A DNA stretch of 64,000 nucleotides from contig JBGUPJ010000034.1 of the NCBI GenBank assembly GCA_045130235.1, forward strand, positions 1 through 64,000. Reading direction: 5' to 3'. Numbering within the stretch: the stretch's first letter is position 1; each line of letters begins with the position of its first letter. The stretch comes from UBA1756 sp045130235 (GTDB taxonomy: Bacteria > Bacteroidota > Bacteroidia > Bacteroidales > WCHB1-69). The notes below the pieces were generated by a model. The model worked only from the letters and a program-made list of their open reading frames with translations. It was not told the DNA's origin and ran no database searches. The translations under genes and the position numbers were made by a program. Shown piece by piece: positions 54,739-63,550 of the stretch.

Positions 54739-55533
54739 ATGAAACCCTACCTCGATCTGATGCGCACCATCCTCGAGAATGGTGCCGACAAAGGCGACCG
54801 CACCGGCACCGGCACCCGCAGCATTTTCGGCTATCAGATGCGCTTCGACCTCCGCGACGGTTTCCCGCTGCTCACCACCAAAAAACTCCACCTCCGTTCC
54901 ATCATCCACGAACTGCTCTGGTTCCTCCAAGGTAGCACCAACATCGCTTACCTTAAGGAAAACGGGGTTTCCATCTGGGACGAGTGGGCCGACGAGCATG
55001 GCGAGCTGGGGCCTATCTATGGCCACCAGTGGCGGTCGTGGGACTGCGCCGATGGCCGCACCGTGGATCAGATCGCCCAACTCATTCACGACATCCAGCA
55101 CAACCCCGACTCCCGCCGACTGATTGTCAGCGCATGGAATGTGGGCGAGATTGACCGGATGGCACTGCCTCCCTGCCACGTGATGTTTCAGTTTTACGTG
55201 AACGATGGCCAGCTCTCGTGCCAGCTCTACCAGCGCAGCGCGGATGTGTTTCTCGGCGTGCCGTTCAACATCGCCTCCTACGCCCTGCTGCTCATGATGG
55301 TGGCGCAGGTCACCGGACTGGAGCCGCGCTATTTTATCCACACCTTAGGCGATGCGCACCTCTACAACAACCATCTGGAGCAGGCGCAGCTGCAGCTCAC
55401 CCGCGAGCCACGCCAGCTGCCGGTCATGCGCATCAACCCCGCAGTGAAATCCATCTTCGACTTCCACTACGAGGATTTCACGTTGGAGGGCTACGACCCG
55501 CACCCGCACATCAAGGCTGAGGTGTCGGTGTAG
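54739..55533 (+). CDS. thyA: Thymidylate synthase
   Basis: The product is 264 residues, standard ThyA length. The catalytic Cys is in LPPCHVMFQFYV, the dUMP-binding QRSADVFLGVPFNIASY follows and the protein ends IKAEVSV. It makes dTMP with methylene-THF; no folA lies next to it. Its 3' end overlaps convergent cvpA by 23 bp. Confidence 0.97.
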   Translation: MKPYLDLMRTILENGADKGDRTGTGTRSIFGYQMRFDLRDGFPLLTTKKLHLRSIIHELLWFLQGSTNIAYLKENGVSIWDEWADEHGELGPIYGHQWRSWDCADGRTVDQIAQLIHDIQHNPDSRRLIVSAWNVGEIDRMALPPCHVMFQFYVNDGQLSCQLYQRSADVFLGVPFNIASYALLLMMVAQVTGLEPRYFIHTLGDAHLYNNHLEQAQLQLTREPRQLPVMRINPAVKSIFDFHYEDFTLEGYDPHPHIKAEVSV

Positions 55534-55993
55534 CTTTTTCAGAACTATTTTTTTGCACGATGAAAGTCGCTGTCTTGTCCAAGTAGGGATACAGCAACGA
55601 CCCTTGTGTGGCCTTGTCGGTCAGGATGACTCTCTTGGTATCAATGGCTTGCAGTCCGATAAGTAGCAAGCTACAGATGATCACCACCTTGGCGAATCCG
55701 AATGCCACCCCTCCGATTTTGTCAAGAATGTCGGGAATGAAAGATACCTTTTTGGCAAGATGGGCGCCGAGGTAGCCGCCCAACAGCACTCCTCCGAAAA
55801 TGACGGCACAGGCAATAAGCTGGGCAGCGTCGTTGTGGATGTGAACCGCGATTTTGTCGGTAAAATGCACGGCGAGATAGACTCCTAACAACAGCGATGC
55901 CAGCGTAAAAACCTCCGTGATGAGGCCATTTTTGAAGCCGCGGAATCCTGCCCATATCAGCGGCAGAAGGAGGATGAAATCCAGCATGTTCAT
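55511..55993 (-). CDS. CvpA family membrane protein
   Basis: The product is 160 residues with four predicted transmembrane segments (about 4-22, 26-45, 58-80, 97-118), as in CvpA. DFILLLPLIWAGFRGFKNGLI is the family start. CvpA is linked to colicin V production and envelope stress; the exact role is unknown. The tail past about 145 is Pro/Thr-rich and overlaps the thyA end antisense. Confidence 0.88.
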   Translation of the reverse strand: MNMLDFILLLPLIWAGFRGFKNGLITEVFTLASLLLGVYLAVHFTDKIAVHIHNDAAQLIACAVIFGGVLLGGYLGAHLAKKVSFIPDILDKIGGVAFGFAKVVIICSLLLIGLQAIDTKRVILTDKATQGSLLYPYLDKTATFIVQKNSSEKATPTPQP

Positions 55994-55996
55994 AGC

Positions 55997-56749
55997 TTAA
56001 CTCAGATCGCGGATGCGCTGGGTGAGGGGCTGCGCGAAGATGAAGTCGTTGAGCTGCGGATTGTCGGAGGTGAGCACATTGTTTTTGCTTCCGCGCCATT
56101 CGAGGTTGCCCTGATAGATAAAGGAGATGGTCTCGCCGATGGTAATCACCGAGTTGATATCGTGGGTGTTGACTACGGTGGTGATGCCGAACTCATGGGT
56201 GATTTCGAAGATCAGCTCGTCGATAAGGAGCGAGGTTTTGGGGTCGAGGCCGGAGTTGGGCTCGTCGCAGAAGAGGTAGCGCGGGTTGCAGGCGATGGCG
56301 CGGGCGATGGCGGCACGCTTCTTCATACCGCCGCTCAGCTCGGCAGGATACAGGTTGTTGGAACCCTCGAGGTCCACCCGCTTCAAACAGAAGTTCACCC
56401 GTTCCAGCTTCTCGGCATAGCTCTGGCGGGTGAGCATCGTGAGCGGAAACATCACATTGTCTTGGATGGTCATAGAGTCGAACAGGGCCGCCCCTTGGAA
56501 CACCATGCCCATCTCGGTGCGGATATTCTGTTTCTCCTTGTCGGTGAACTTGTTGAAATTCCGACCGTTATACAAAATTTCACCCTCTTCGGGTGCTAAC
56601 AGGCCGATGAGGTTCTTCATCATCACGGTCTTGCCAGAGCCCGACCGTCCGATGATGAGGTTCACCTTGCCGTCCTCGAAGCAGGTATTGATGCTCTTCA
56701 GCACCTGCCGCTCTCCAAAATATTTCGATACATTGATGAGTTCTATCAT
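55997..56749 (-). CDS. ABC transporter ATP-binding protein (MlaF-like)
   Basis: The product is 250 residues: Walker A GRSGSGKT (36-43), Q-loop MVFQGAALFDSMT, signature LSGGMKKR, Walker B YLFCDEPNSGLD and H-loop NTHD. The GAALFDSMT and SGGMKKR forms are typical of MlaF-type phospholipid transport ATPases. No MlaE permease or MlaD gene is in the window; the gene pairs only with cvpA, 3 bp downstream. Confidence 0.88.
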   Translation of the reverse strand: MIELINVSKYFGERQVLKSINTCFEDGKVNLIIGRSGSGKTVMMKNLIGLLAPEEGEILYNGRNFNKFTDKEKQNIRTEMGMVFQGAALFDSMTIQDNVMFPLTMLTRQSYAEKLERVNFCLKRVDLEGSNNLYPAELSGGMKKRAAIARAIACNPRYLFCDEPNSGLDPKTSLLIDELIFEITHEFGITTVVNTHDINSVITIGETISFIYQGNLEWRGSKNNVLTSDNPQLNDFIFAQPLTQRIRDLS

Positions 56750-56799
56750 GATAAAAGGTTATAGTTTGTGTGTGGCAATTATTATTACCATTGACGCGG

Positions 56800-56807
56800 C
56801 AAAGGTA
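56800..56807 (-). promoter_or_regulatory. -7 element for the ATPase-cvpA pair
   Basis: TACCTTTG followed by CCGC on the minus strand, 50 bp upstream of the ATPase gene. Confidence 0.6.
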
Positions 56808-56820
56808 CGGAAATTTTCAC

Positions 56821-56828
56821 TATTTTTG
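56821..56828 (+). promoter_or_regulatory. -7 element for the TraB gene
   Basis: TATTTTTG followed by CGCCGC on the plus strand, 19 bp before the start codon. Confidence 0.65.
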
Positions 56829-56847
56829 CGCCGCAAAATTTACGAAT

Positions 56848-57708
56848 ATGAAAAAATTATCCTTTTTTCTCTTTCTCTTCTTTTTCACATTGTCAGCATT
56901 CTCGCAGTCGTTGCTGTGGAAAGTGACCGGCAAAAACCTGCAACAGTCTTCGTACCTGTACGGAAGTATTCACATCCAGGACCAGCGAGTGTTCGCCTTC
57001 GACACCACCGTGCTCACCGCCCTCTACTCGTGTGATGCCTTCGCCATGGAAATCCTCATGGACGAGATCGACCCGAAAGAGATAAAGGGCTGCACCTACA
57101 TGCCCAAAGGCAAACTGTTGTCGGAAATGATGTCGGAAGCTGATTTTCATAAGCTCGACAGTATTTGTAAGAAAAAGGTGGGCACCACCGCCTACCTGTT
57201 CAATGCCATGAAGCCCTTCTTCGTGATGAGCGCTCTCCAACAATCGGAATTTTCACAGGATCAAGAAGATGCGTTGGATGTTTTCTTCTTAAAGAAAGCC
57301 CGTGAGGCCAACAAACTGTGCTATGGTGTGGAAGAGTTTAAGACCCAAATAGATGCCATCGATGCCATTTCGCTAAAGGAGCAGGTGGACATGCTGGTGG
57401 CGGCCATCAACGACACCACCACCCACTCAGGCGAGGATGAGTCAGCAGCCATGCTCGACGCATACCTGTCGTTCAACCTCGACACGATGATTGTGATGAG
57501 CAACGATCCCTCCATGCCCAAAAAGTTCAACAAGGTTTTCTTGATTGACCGCAATGTGGGGATGGCGAAGAATTTCGAGAAGATCGCCCTCGAACACAGT
57601 CTGTTCTGCGTGGTGGGTGCGGCGCACCTCGGCGGCGACAAGGGTGTCATCGCCCTTCTCCGCAAGAAAGGCTATACCGTTGAGCCTGTGATGTTTCAGT
57701 GGAAATAG
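56848..57708 (+). CDS. TraB/GumN family protein
   Basis: The product is 286 residues: a signal peptide (ends AFSQ), then a TraB/TIKI-type domain with YLYGSIHIQD (GxxH motif) and GAAHLGGDKGVIALLRKKGY near the end. TIKI relatives are metalloproteases that use a GX2H pair; the two motifs are intact. In bacteria the target is unknown. The ATG at 56848 begins the signal peptide. Its 3' end overlaps the convergent acetyltransferase gene by 13 bp. Confidence 0.88.
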   Translation: MKKLSFFLFLFFFTLSAFSQSLLWKVTGKNLQQSSYLYGSIHIQDQRVFAFDTTVLTALYSCDAFAMEILMDEIDPKEIKGCTYMPKGKLLSEMMSEADFHKLDSICKKKVGTTAYLFNAMKPFFVMSALQQSEFSQDQEDALDVFFLKKAREANKLCYGVEEFKTQIDAIDAISLKEQVDMLVAAINDTTTHSGEDESAAMLDAYLSFNLDTMIVMSNDPSMPKKFNKVFLIDRNVGMAKNFEKIALEHSLFCVVGAAHLGGDKGVIALLRKKGYTVEPVMFQWK

Positions 57709-58280
57709 ACGCAGCGAACCTCCCCATTCTCTAACTGGTACCGTTCGCCCGACTCGGGGCAGGTGGCCTCGCCAGCCTCGTTGAAAACCAGCGTGCACCC
57801 CCTACGGCTCACCCAACCAATTTGACGGGCCGGATTCCCAACCACCAGCGCAAACGGCGGCACGTCTTTCGTCACTACCGCACCAGCCCCTACCAGTGCG
57901 TATGCTCCAATATGGTGGCCACAAACTACTGTGGCATTGGCTCCTATCGTGGCCCCACGCCCCACATGGGTGGGCGCATACGCATCCTTCCGACACACAC
58001 TGCTGCGCGGGTTCACCACATTGGTGAATACCATCGAGGGACCTAAGAACACCTCATCCTCGCATGTCACCCCCTCGTAAACCGAGACGTTGTTCTGCAC
58101 CTTTACCCCATTACCCAACACCACCCCCGAAGCGATGAACACATTCTGTCCAATATTGCAATTCTCACCCAGCACAGCACCGCTCATCAGGTGCGAAAAA
58201 TGCCAAACTTTGCTGCCCGCTCCGATGCGGCAGCCCTCGTCAACAACAGCGGTCTCGTGAATAAAACAGGAGGGTATCAT
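57696..58280 (-). CDS. Hexapeptide-repeat N-acetyltransferase
   Basis: The product is 194 residues with a left-handed beta-helix of hexapeptide repeats (CRIGAGSKV, AVLGENCNIG, VVLGNGVKV, VGRGATIGANATV) and a final GAGAVVTKDVPPFALVVGNPAR. It resembles WbpD/WlbB, which acetylate a UDP-3-amino sugar in O-antigen synthesis. A short C-terminal extension (about 155-194) with two Cys and YQLENGEV is atypical. It stands alone, without other sugar genes. Confidence 0.86.
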   Translation of the reverse strand: MIPSCFIHETAVVDEGCRIGAGSKVWHFSHLMSGAVLGENCNIGQNVFIASGVVLGNGVKVQNNVSVYEGVTCEDEVFLGPSMVFTNVVNPRSSVCRKDAYAPTHVGRGATIGANATVVCGHHIGAYALVGAGAVVTKDVPPFALVVGNPARQIGWVSRRGCTLVFNEAGEATCPESGERYQLENGEVRCVYFH

Positions 58281-58366
58281 ATTTTTTTACAATTGATGAT
58301 GAAAGACTAACGAACAATATTGTAAAAAATTATCCCTCCTGCTTCACCTTTTACGAATAGCCCGAT

Positions 58367-59512
58367 TTACACCAGCTCGTTCCAGAAGCTCTCGGGCAGA
58401 TTGATGTTCGAAACATCAATGGCCTTGATGAACAGCGGGGCAATCTCTTTGTCGTCAAACCCTGCGATGCCGCAGCCGATGCGCGTCACTAAGAAGGTCA
58501 TGTCGGGATGTTGTTTCGCAAATTCCACAAACTCATCCACGTAGGGACGGATGGTCTCCACGCCGCCCTGCATGGTGGGAATGGCATAACTCTGTCCCTG
58601 CAGGCCGACTCCCTGTCCCATGATAGCACCGAACTTCTCCGCGGCTACCCGCGCTGCACCGCCGCCGTGCGCACCGGCCAAATTGCTGCCGAACACAAAT
58701 ATCTCTTTGTTTTTCAGTGATTTGATATTGTCAGGGGCGATCCTGTTGCGGAACTCGTCCATGCTGCGGTAGTTCTTCGTCTCACGGTTGCGCTTTGCCC
58801 GAAACTGCTTGGTTTCCGCAACTCCCATCGGCTCACATGCGCAGCATAGGAAGTCTTCCTGCATACGGTCGTACATCCGCATCTTCGACTTCTTCTCGCT
58901 ATTCCACGCGTTGGACATGCCCATAGGCGTACACTCGTACCACATCGAATTCTCGATGGCGATACTCTCCGCCACCTTGTCCACATCCTGGTTGGTGCCG
59001 ATATAGGCAAAGTTCCAACCCTCTTCTTCTTTCAACTTGTTAACCAGCGACTTGATGGCTTTGCCACTGTACTCACGGGAGGCGTTTTCCATCCCATCGG
59101 TGATGACCGTCACTGCCGCCGTGGCGTTCTTGTCTTCTTGAATCTTGCTGAGTAACTGATTCAGCGAAATGCCCATGGCATCGTACAATGGAGTGCCACA
59201 GCATGGACGGTACTCTCTGGATGTCAACTCTTTAACATCTTCTACTGGCACATTCTCGTAGATGTACGACTTGTCGCAGTTGCAGAAGACAAAGAGGGAG
59301 ACGAAATGCTGCTGCGTTTTATTGTAGCGTTCCTGTGCAGCGCGGATGCTGCCCACTGTTTCGTTGAATCCCGAAATTGCTGCCCTCGCGATGCTGTTCA
59401 TAGAGCCGCTCTTATCGAGAATGATGAGGTTATAAACCTTCAACTTTTCGCCATTCATCAACTGGCCATTGTTGTTGTTTTGTGCATTAGCACATTCTGA
59501 TTTTTTTAACAT
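58367..59512 (-). CDS. VWA domain fused to a macro-like (A1S_2505-type) domain
   Basis: The product is 381 residues. The N-terminal VWA domain (about 25-215) has a full MIDAS: DKSGS (33-37), the Thr in CGTPLYDAMG and Asp in ITDGMEN. The C-terminal domain (about 268-381) begins EIFVFGSNLAGAHGGGAARVA and has GQGVGLQGQSYAIPT and VTRIGCGIAGF, resembling macro-like folds that bind ADP-ribose or related nucleotides. The gene lies 32 bp downstream of an NrtR-like NUDIX regulator on the same strand, so the two are probably co-transcribed. No signal peptide is seen, so it is cytoplasmic. The role is unknown; handling of NAD-derived nucleotides is an inference from the fold and neighbour. Confidence 0.82.
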   Translation of the reverse strand: MLKKSECANAQNNNNGQLMNGEKLKVYNLIILDKSGSMNSIARAAISGFNETVGSIRAAQERYNKTQQHFVSLFVFCNCDKSYIYENVPVEDVKELTSREYRPCCGTPLYDAMGISLNQLLSKIQEDKNATAAVTVITDGMENASREYSGKAIKSLVNKLKEEEGWNFAYIGTNQDVDKVAESIAIENSMWYECTPMGMSNAWNSEKKSKMRMYDRMQEDFLCCACEPMGVAETKQFRAKRNRETKNYRSMDEFRNRIAPDNIKSLKNKEIFVFGSNLAGAHGGGAARVAAEKFGAIMGQGVGLQGQSYAIPTMQGGVETIRPYVDEFVEFAKQHPDMTFLVTRIGCGIAGFDDKEIAPLFIKAIDVSNINLPESFWNELV

Positions 59513-59544
59513 AATAGTATGGTTTAAAAAATGATTGAATAGGG

Positions 59545-60504
59545 TTAAAATTCTAATTTGAAATTATTGTCCTGCTTAAGGCGCTCGTACTTTTCCTTGT
59601 TAAAAGAGAATTTTCGTCCTTTGCGGCCGGGCTTGCGGGGCTGGGGTATTTCGGCGCTTTCCTCGGCACAGATTTTAAATTCCTCAGGGGGCAGAAATTC
59701 GAAAGCCGGTTTTGTTGGGGCGGGCGGGGCCGACAAGATTTTGGAATTCCAATAAGGATCAAACAACGGTTTGGAGTCTGGAGTTTTTCCCTTATTAGAA
59801 TCAGCACCGAACAGCTCGTCAATCTCTTTGGTTTGCATCTCCTTTCTTTTTCCGAAAAACTTCGTAGAGTAGGCGGGGGTATTGAGCAATTTCTCAAACA
59901 GTTCTTCGTCATTCTCCTCATCTTCAACAATTTGCAGAATGCCCGTCTGTAGCATTTTTTTCTCGAAGTTGCGACGGTCGAAGCGCACCCCGAGAATGGC
60001 CTCATAGAGCCGTTGCAGTTCCGACATGGTGAACGACTTGTTGAGCAGCTCAAAGCCGATGGGTTCGAAGTGGATGTCCTTGCGCATCTGCTGCATGGCT
60101 TTGCGCAGAATGTAGTCGTGGTCGAAGGCGAGACGGGGCACTTCATCGATGGCGAACCACCGGGCCTCACTCGCGTCGTCGCCACCCTTCACCTCGGTGG
60201 GGCGCACCAGCGCATAGAAGGCGATGGACACCACTCGTCCCCGCGGGTCGCGATGCACATCAGTGAACGCACCCAACTGTTTCAACATGTTGATGGTGAG
60301 GCCTGTTTCCTCCTGCAACTCGCGGAGGGCGCATTGCTCGGCCGACTCGTCCATATTCATAAAACCGCCCGGAAACGCCCAGTAGCCTTTGTAGGGTTCG
60401 TTGCCGCGCTCGATGAGCAGAATTTGCAGCTCCCGTCCATCGAAGCCAAACACCACACAGTCGGTGGCCACAGCGGGACGGGGATATTCGTAAGTGTAAC
60501 TCAT
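59545..60504 (-). CDS. nrtR: NrtR-like NUDIX domain transcription regulator
   Basis: The product is 319 residues. The N-terminal NUDIX domain has a canonical Nudix box (GFMNMDESAEQCALRELQEE, about 48-67). The next domain (about 150-225) is the winged-HTH of NrtR proteins (FTMSELQRLYEAILGVRFDRRNFEKKML). NrtR proteins sense ADP-ribose or related products and repress NAD-metabolism genes. The C-terminal ~90 residues are an extension with an AT-hook-like RKPGRKGRK. Because the Nudix box is complete, the protein might still hydrolyse a nucleotide. Two palindromes in its promoter suggest self-regulation. Confidence 0.88.
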   Translation of the reverse strand: MSYTYEYPRPAVATDCVVFGFDGRELQILLIERGNEPYKGYWAFPGGFMNMDESAEQCALRELQEETGLTINMLKQLGAFTDVHRDPRGRVVSIAFYALVRPTEVKGGDDASEARWFAIDEVPRLAFDHDYILRKAMQQMRKDIHFEPIGFELLNKSFTMSELQRLYEAILGVRFDRRNFEKKMLQTGILQIVEDEENDEELFEKLLNTPAYSTKFFGKRKEMQTKEIDELFGADSNKGKTPDSKPLFDPYWNSKILSAPPAPTKPAFEFLPPEEFKICAEESAEIPQPRKPGRKGRKFSFNKEKYERLKQDNNFKLEF

Positions 60505-60520
60505 TTTGGTGTGTTTTTAA

Positions 60521-60539
60521 TTGCGTAAAAAGTACGCAA
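60521..60539. promoter_or_regulatory. Operator-like palindrome 1 (NrtR candidate site)
   Basis: TTGCGTA and TACGCAA form perfect 7-bp arms around 5 bp. The site overlaps the start of the -7 element (TATTTTTG, 60537-60544 on the minus strand) and the likely start point, 17 bp ahead of nrtR, where a repressor would block it. Confidence 0.7.
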
Positions 60540-60544
60540 AAATA
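60537..60544 (-). promoter_or_regulatory. -7 element for nrtR
   Basis: TATTTTTG followed by CGTAC on the minus strand, 32 bp from the start codon, with a TTG 18 bp upstream. Confidence 0.65.
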
Positions 60545-60567
60545 CAACTTTATTTTGAAATACAACT

Positions 60568-60592
60568 ATTTTGTGTAAAATTTACGCAAAAT
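60568..60592. promoter_or_regulatory. Operator-like palindrome 2 (NrtR candidate site)
   Basis: ATTTTGTGTAAA and TTTACGCAAAAT are 12-bp arms around one base with a single mismatch. It shares the TTTACGCAA core with palindrome 1 and lies just upstream of the -33 region. Confidence 0.7.
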
Positions 60593-60658
60593 ATTTTATT
60601 ATTGATAATCAATTATTTATAAATGAAATCTGCAAAATATAGAAAATCTCAGCACTTT

Positions 60659-60745
60659 CGCGGCAGGGATAGAAGCGAGCACGGAGCGAAGCGAAGTAAA
60701 GCGGATAGCCCGACGGCTACCGCAGGGAGCCGGGCCGCCCAAATA
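60659..60745 (-). repeat. Dispersed GC-rich repeat, copy 3 (inverted, shorter)
   Basis: Read on the minus strand it runs TTTGGGCGGCCCGGCTCC to CTATCCCTGCCGCG and stops about 85 bp in, so it lacks the palindrome-bearing half of copies 1 and 2. Confidence 0.85.
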
Positions 60746-60766
60746 AAAAACAAGAGCTAACAGTTA

Positions 60767-61555
60767 TCAGTCTTTCACGCACCGCACCGACAGAGCGCCA
60801 TATTGGTGATGGGCATCGCGGAAAGGGGTGGAATGGTCGTAGCGGAGGTTGAAGTTGCAAGCGCCATTCACAATAACGTCAGCTTTGGTAGCGCTCCAGT
60901 AGGAGGCATACACGCCGAAACTATTTTCCGTACCTGGGAAGAAGCCGGCGGGAAGAGCCGAAAAACCTGTATTGTTGTTGTGTGAAAGGTCGTTGCCAAC
61001 TGCACACTCCGCATCGCTCGACTGCCAGCCATAGCCTGCCGCCAGGGCTTTCGCGATGGTGGCCTCCGGACCGCTACAAACATAGTCGGCCTGCGTGCTG
61101 CAAAACTCCATCAGCTGCGTCCACTCGGCATCGCTGGGCACGTGCCAGCCATCGGGACAGATACCCTGCACGCCGCTTGGGTTGGCCGCAGACGAAGCCT
61201 CCCCGTGCATCACAGCATACCAGTTGTAAAGATACCCAAAATAAACATTGTCGGTTTGGGGGACGGCATAGCGGCACGGCAGCGTGTCGCTGTCGGTGCC
61301 TGACGGTATCGTATCGCCATTGGCATAGCGGGTGGAGCGCAGGTTGGCGGCCATCCAAATCTGATTGCCAATCTGCACAGCATCATAGTGGTTGCCGTCG
61401 ATATCGGTCACCGCATCGTAAATCACCTCCGCAGCAGAAGGATAGGTCGGGGTATAATCGTTGTCGTCACCATTCGGGTCAGGCTTGGGGTCTTCTTTAT
61501 CGCAAGCCGCCATCAGCAGGGCGGCGGCACACAGGAACAGGGCTATTCTTTTCAT
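60767..61555 (-). CDS. FISUMP domain lipoprotein
   Basis: The product is 262 residues. The signal has a lipobox (LMAAC, Cys18), followed by an acidic Pro/Asp-rich spacer (about 19-40) and one FISUMP domain: VTDIDGNHYDAVQIGNQIWMAAN, GYLYNWYAVMHG, CPDGWHVPSDAEW and terminal LSVRCVKD. The spacer suggests a lipoprotein held at the outer membrane with the domain displayed. Function unknown. Confidence 0.88.
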   Translation of the reverse strand: MKRIALFLCAAALLMAACDKEDPKPDPNGDDNDYTPTYPSAAEVIYDAVTDIDGNHYDAVQIGNQIWMAANLRSTRYANGDTIPSGTDSDTLPCRYAVPQTDNVYFGYLYNWYAVMHGEASSAANPSGVQGICPDGWHVPSDAEWTQLMEFCSTQADYVCSGPEATIAKALAAGYGWQSSDAECAVGNDLSHNNNTGFSALPAGFFPGTENSFGVYASYWSATKADVIVNGACNFNLRYDHSTPFRDAHHQYGALSVRCVKD

Positions 61556-61603
61556 AATTAGGGACTTTATAGGATATAGTTATGAATAAAAACTATGCTG
61601 CTG

Positions 61604-61611
61604 CAAAAGTA
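61604..61611 (-). promoter_or_regulatory. -7 element for the FISUMP lipoprotein gene
   Basis: TACTTTTG followed by CAGCAGC on the minus strand, about 48 bp upstream of the start codon. Confidence 0.6.
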
Positions 61612-61772
61612 CAAAATATTTTGAAAATTTCTACATCATTTTTTCTTTTAAAAGTCTCTCGCAAAATACTAAGTCTCAAATAGGATGGGCCGTCCTTACT
61701 TGCGACTATACCTGATGATGTGATTTTATAAAAAATGAAACCATGAAAGTCTCATAAAACAAAAAATCATTG

Positions 61773-61780
61773 TAATTTTG
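61773..61780 (+). promoter_or_regulatory. -7 element for nadB
   Basis: TAATTTTG followed by CATTTTC, 48 bp ahead of nadB. No TTTACGCAA-type palindrome is nearby. Confidence 0.5.
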
Positions 61781-61828
61781 CATTTTCAAAAGAAGCTGCC
61801 ATTTTTCGGCACACCTTAATCTTATACA

Positions 61829-63424
61829 ATGAGAAAAAAAGTAGATTTCTTAGTCATCGGCTCTGGCATTGCGGGGCTGTGTTTTGCACTGAAAGCCGCC
61901 AACTTCGGCAAGGTCTGCATGATTACCAAAGCCAAGATTGACGACACCTCCACCAAGTACGCCCAGGGCGGCATCGCTGCTGTGATGTACAGTCCCGACA
62001 CGTACGAAAAGCACATCCAGGACACCATGATTGCCGGCGACGAGCTTTCCGACCGCCGCATCGTGGAGATCACCATCCGCGAATCCACCGCCCGTGTGAT
62101 GGAGCTGGTGGAGTGGGGCGTGGATTTCGACAAGACCCAGAGCGGCAAGTTCGCCCTCGCCAAGGAGGGTGGCCACTCCGAGTTCCGCGTGTTGCACCAC
62201 AAGGACATCACCGGCTACGAGATTGAGGAGAAGCTGATTATGGCGGCGCACAAGAATCCCAACATCGAGATTCTCGACAACCACCTTGCGGTGGAGATCA
62301 TCACGCAGCACCATCTCGGCATCGAGGTGAACCGCCACACCGAAGGCATCACCTGCTACGGGGCCTACATCTATAACCCGCAGACCAAGACCGTGGATAC
62401 GGTCTTGTCGAAGGTGACCATGATGGCCACCGGCGGCATCGGTACCGTTTACGGCAACACCACCAACCCCACGGTGGCTACCGGCGACGGCATCGCCATG
62501 GTATATCGCGCCAAGGGTGCGGTGCGCGGCATGGAGTTTGTGCAGTTCCATCCCACCTCGCTCTACAATCCCAGCGAGCGTCCCTCGTTTCTGATTACGG
62601 AGGCTATGCGCGGCGCCGGTGCGGTACTCAAAAACAAGGACGGCGAGAGCTTTATGGCCAAGTACGACCCCCGCGGCTCGCTCGCTCCCCGCGACATTGT
62701 GGCCCGCGCCATCGATAACGAAATGAAAACCAAGGGTGTAGACCATGTCTATTTGGATACTACCCTCATCAAAAAAGAGGAGATGTTCGCGCATTTCCCC
62801 AACATCTATGCCAAGTGCCTCAGCATCGGCATCGACCCCACCAAGGAGATGATTCCCGTGGTGCCCGCCGCCCACTACTCCTGCGGCGGCATCCAGGTGG
62901 ATGAGTGGGGACGTTCCACCATCCGTCACTTGTACGCCTCCGGCGAATGCGCTTCTACGGGTCTGCACGGAGCCAACCGACTGGCTTCCAACTCGTTGCT
63001 GGAAGCATTGGTCTTTTCCGACCGTGCCTGCCGCAATGCGGTGGAGTGTATCGGCAATATCGACTTCTGCGATGCCGTTCCCGACTGGGACACCGAGGGT
63101 ACCGTGCTTAACGAGGAGATGGTGCTCATCACGCAGTCGGTGAAGGAGGTGCAGACCATCATGTCGAGTTATGTGGGCATTGTGCGCTCCAACCTGCGCC
63201 TGCAACGCGCCTTCGACCGTCTCGACATCCTCTACCGTGAGACCGAGGAGCTGTATAAGAAATCGGTGCTGATACCCGAGATTTGCGAACTGCGCAACAT
63301 CATCAACGTGGGGTACCTGATCATTCGCAATGCCATGGACCGCAAGGAGAGCCGCGGTCTGCACTACTCGCTTGACTATCCCGAGCACCGCGATGTGAAC
63401 CCCGTGACGGAGGACAAGCTGTAG
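61829..63424 (+). CDS. nadB: L-aspartate oxidase
   Basis: The product is 531 residues, typical for NadB. The FAD motif GSGIAGLCFALKA, STKYAQGGIAAV, the active-site region EGGHSEFRVLHHKDITGYE, FVQFHPTSLY and PAAHYSCGGIQVDEWGRSTIRHLYASGECASTGLHGANRLASNSLLEALVF are all present. It oxidises aspartate to iminoaspartate in de novo NAD synthesis. nadA and nadC are not in the window. A NrtR-like gene is 1.3 kb away, but no shared operator is seen upstream. Confidence 0.95.
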   Translation: MRKKVDFLVIGSGIAGLCFALKAANFGKVCMITKAKIDDTSTKYAQGGIAAVMYSPDTYEKHIQDTMIAGDELSDRRIVEITIRESTARVMELVEWGVDFDKTQSGKFALAKEGGHSEFRVLHHKDITGYEIEEKLIMAAHKNPNIEILDNHLAVEIITQHHLGIEVNRHTEGITCYGAYIYNPQTKTVDTVLSKVTMMATGGIGTVYGNTTNPTVATGDGIAMVYRAKGAVRGMEFVQFHPTSLYNPSERPSFLITEAMRGAGAVLKNKDGESFMAKYDPRGSLAPRDIVARAIDNEMKTKGVDHVYLDTTLIKKEEMFAHFPNIYAKCLSIGIDPTKEMIPVVPAAHYSCGGIQVDEWGRSTIRHLYASGECASTGLHGANRLASNSLLEALVFSDRACRNAVECIGNIDFCDAVPDWDTEGTVLNEEMVLITQSVKEVQTIMSSYVGIVRSNLRLQRAFDRLDILYRETEELYKKSVLIPEICELRNIINVGYLIIRNAMDRKESRGLHYSLDYPEHRDVNPVTEDKL

Positions 63425-63477
63425 GGAGACTTTCTTTTTTACTGCCAAAAAAATATAATATTCAGCGAATCTATAGG

Positions 63478-63507
63478 TTGAATACCATATTTTTATTGTA
63501 TTTTTGC
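63478..63507 (+). promoter_or_regulatory. Promoter of the adhesin-like gene
   Basis: TTG at 63478-63480 and TATTTTTG at 63500-63507 have a 19-bp spacer, about 44 bp ahead of the start codon. Confidence 0.7.
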
Positions 63508-63550
63508 AGACTTAAAATAGAAAACCTATTATTAACCAAAACCATTTATT

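Noticed and set aside
61680..61720. Partial resemblance to the structured RNA (GGGCCGTCCT string)
   Set aside because: Only about ten bases match and none of the paired stems recur.
61850..63448. 532-codon minus-strand open frame across nadB
   Set aside because: Antisense shadow of nadB; no motif, no promoter.
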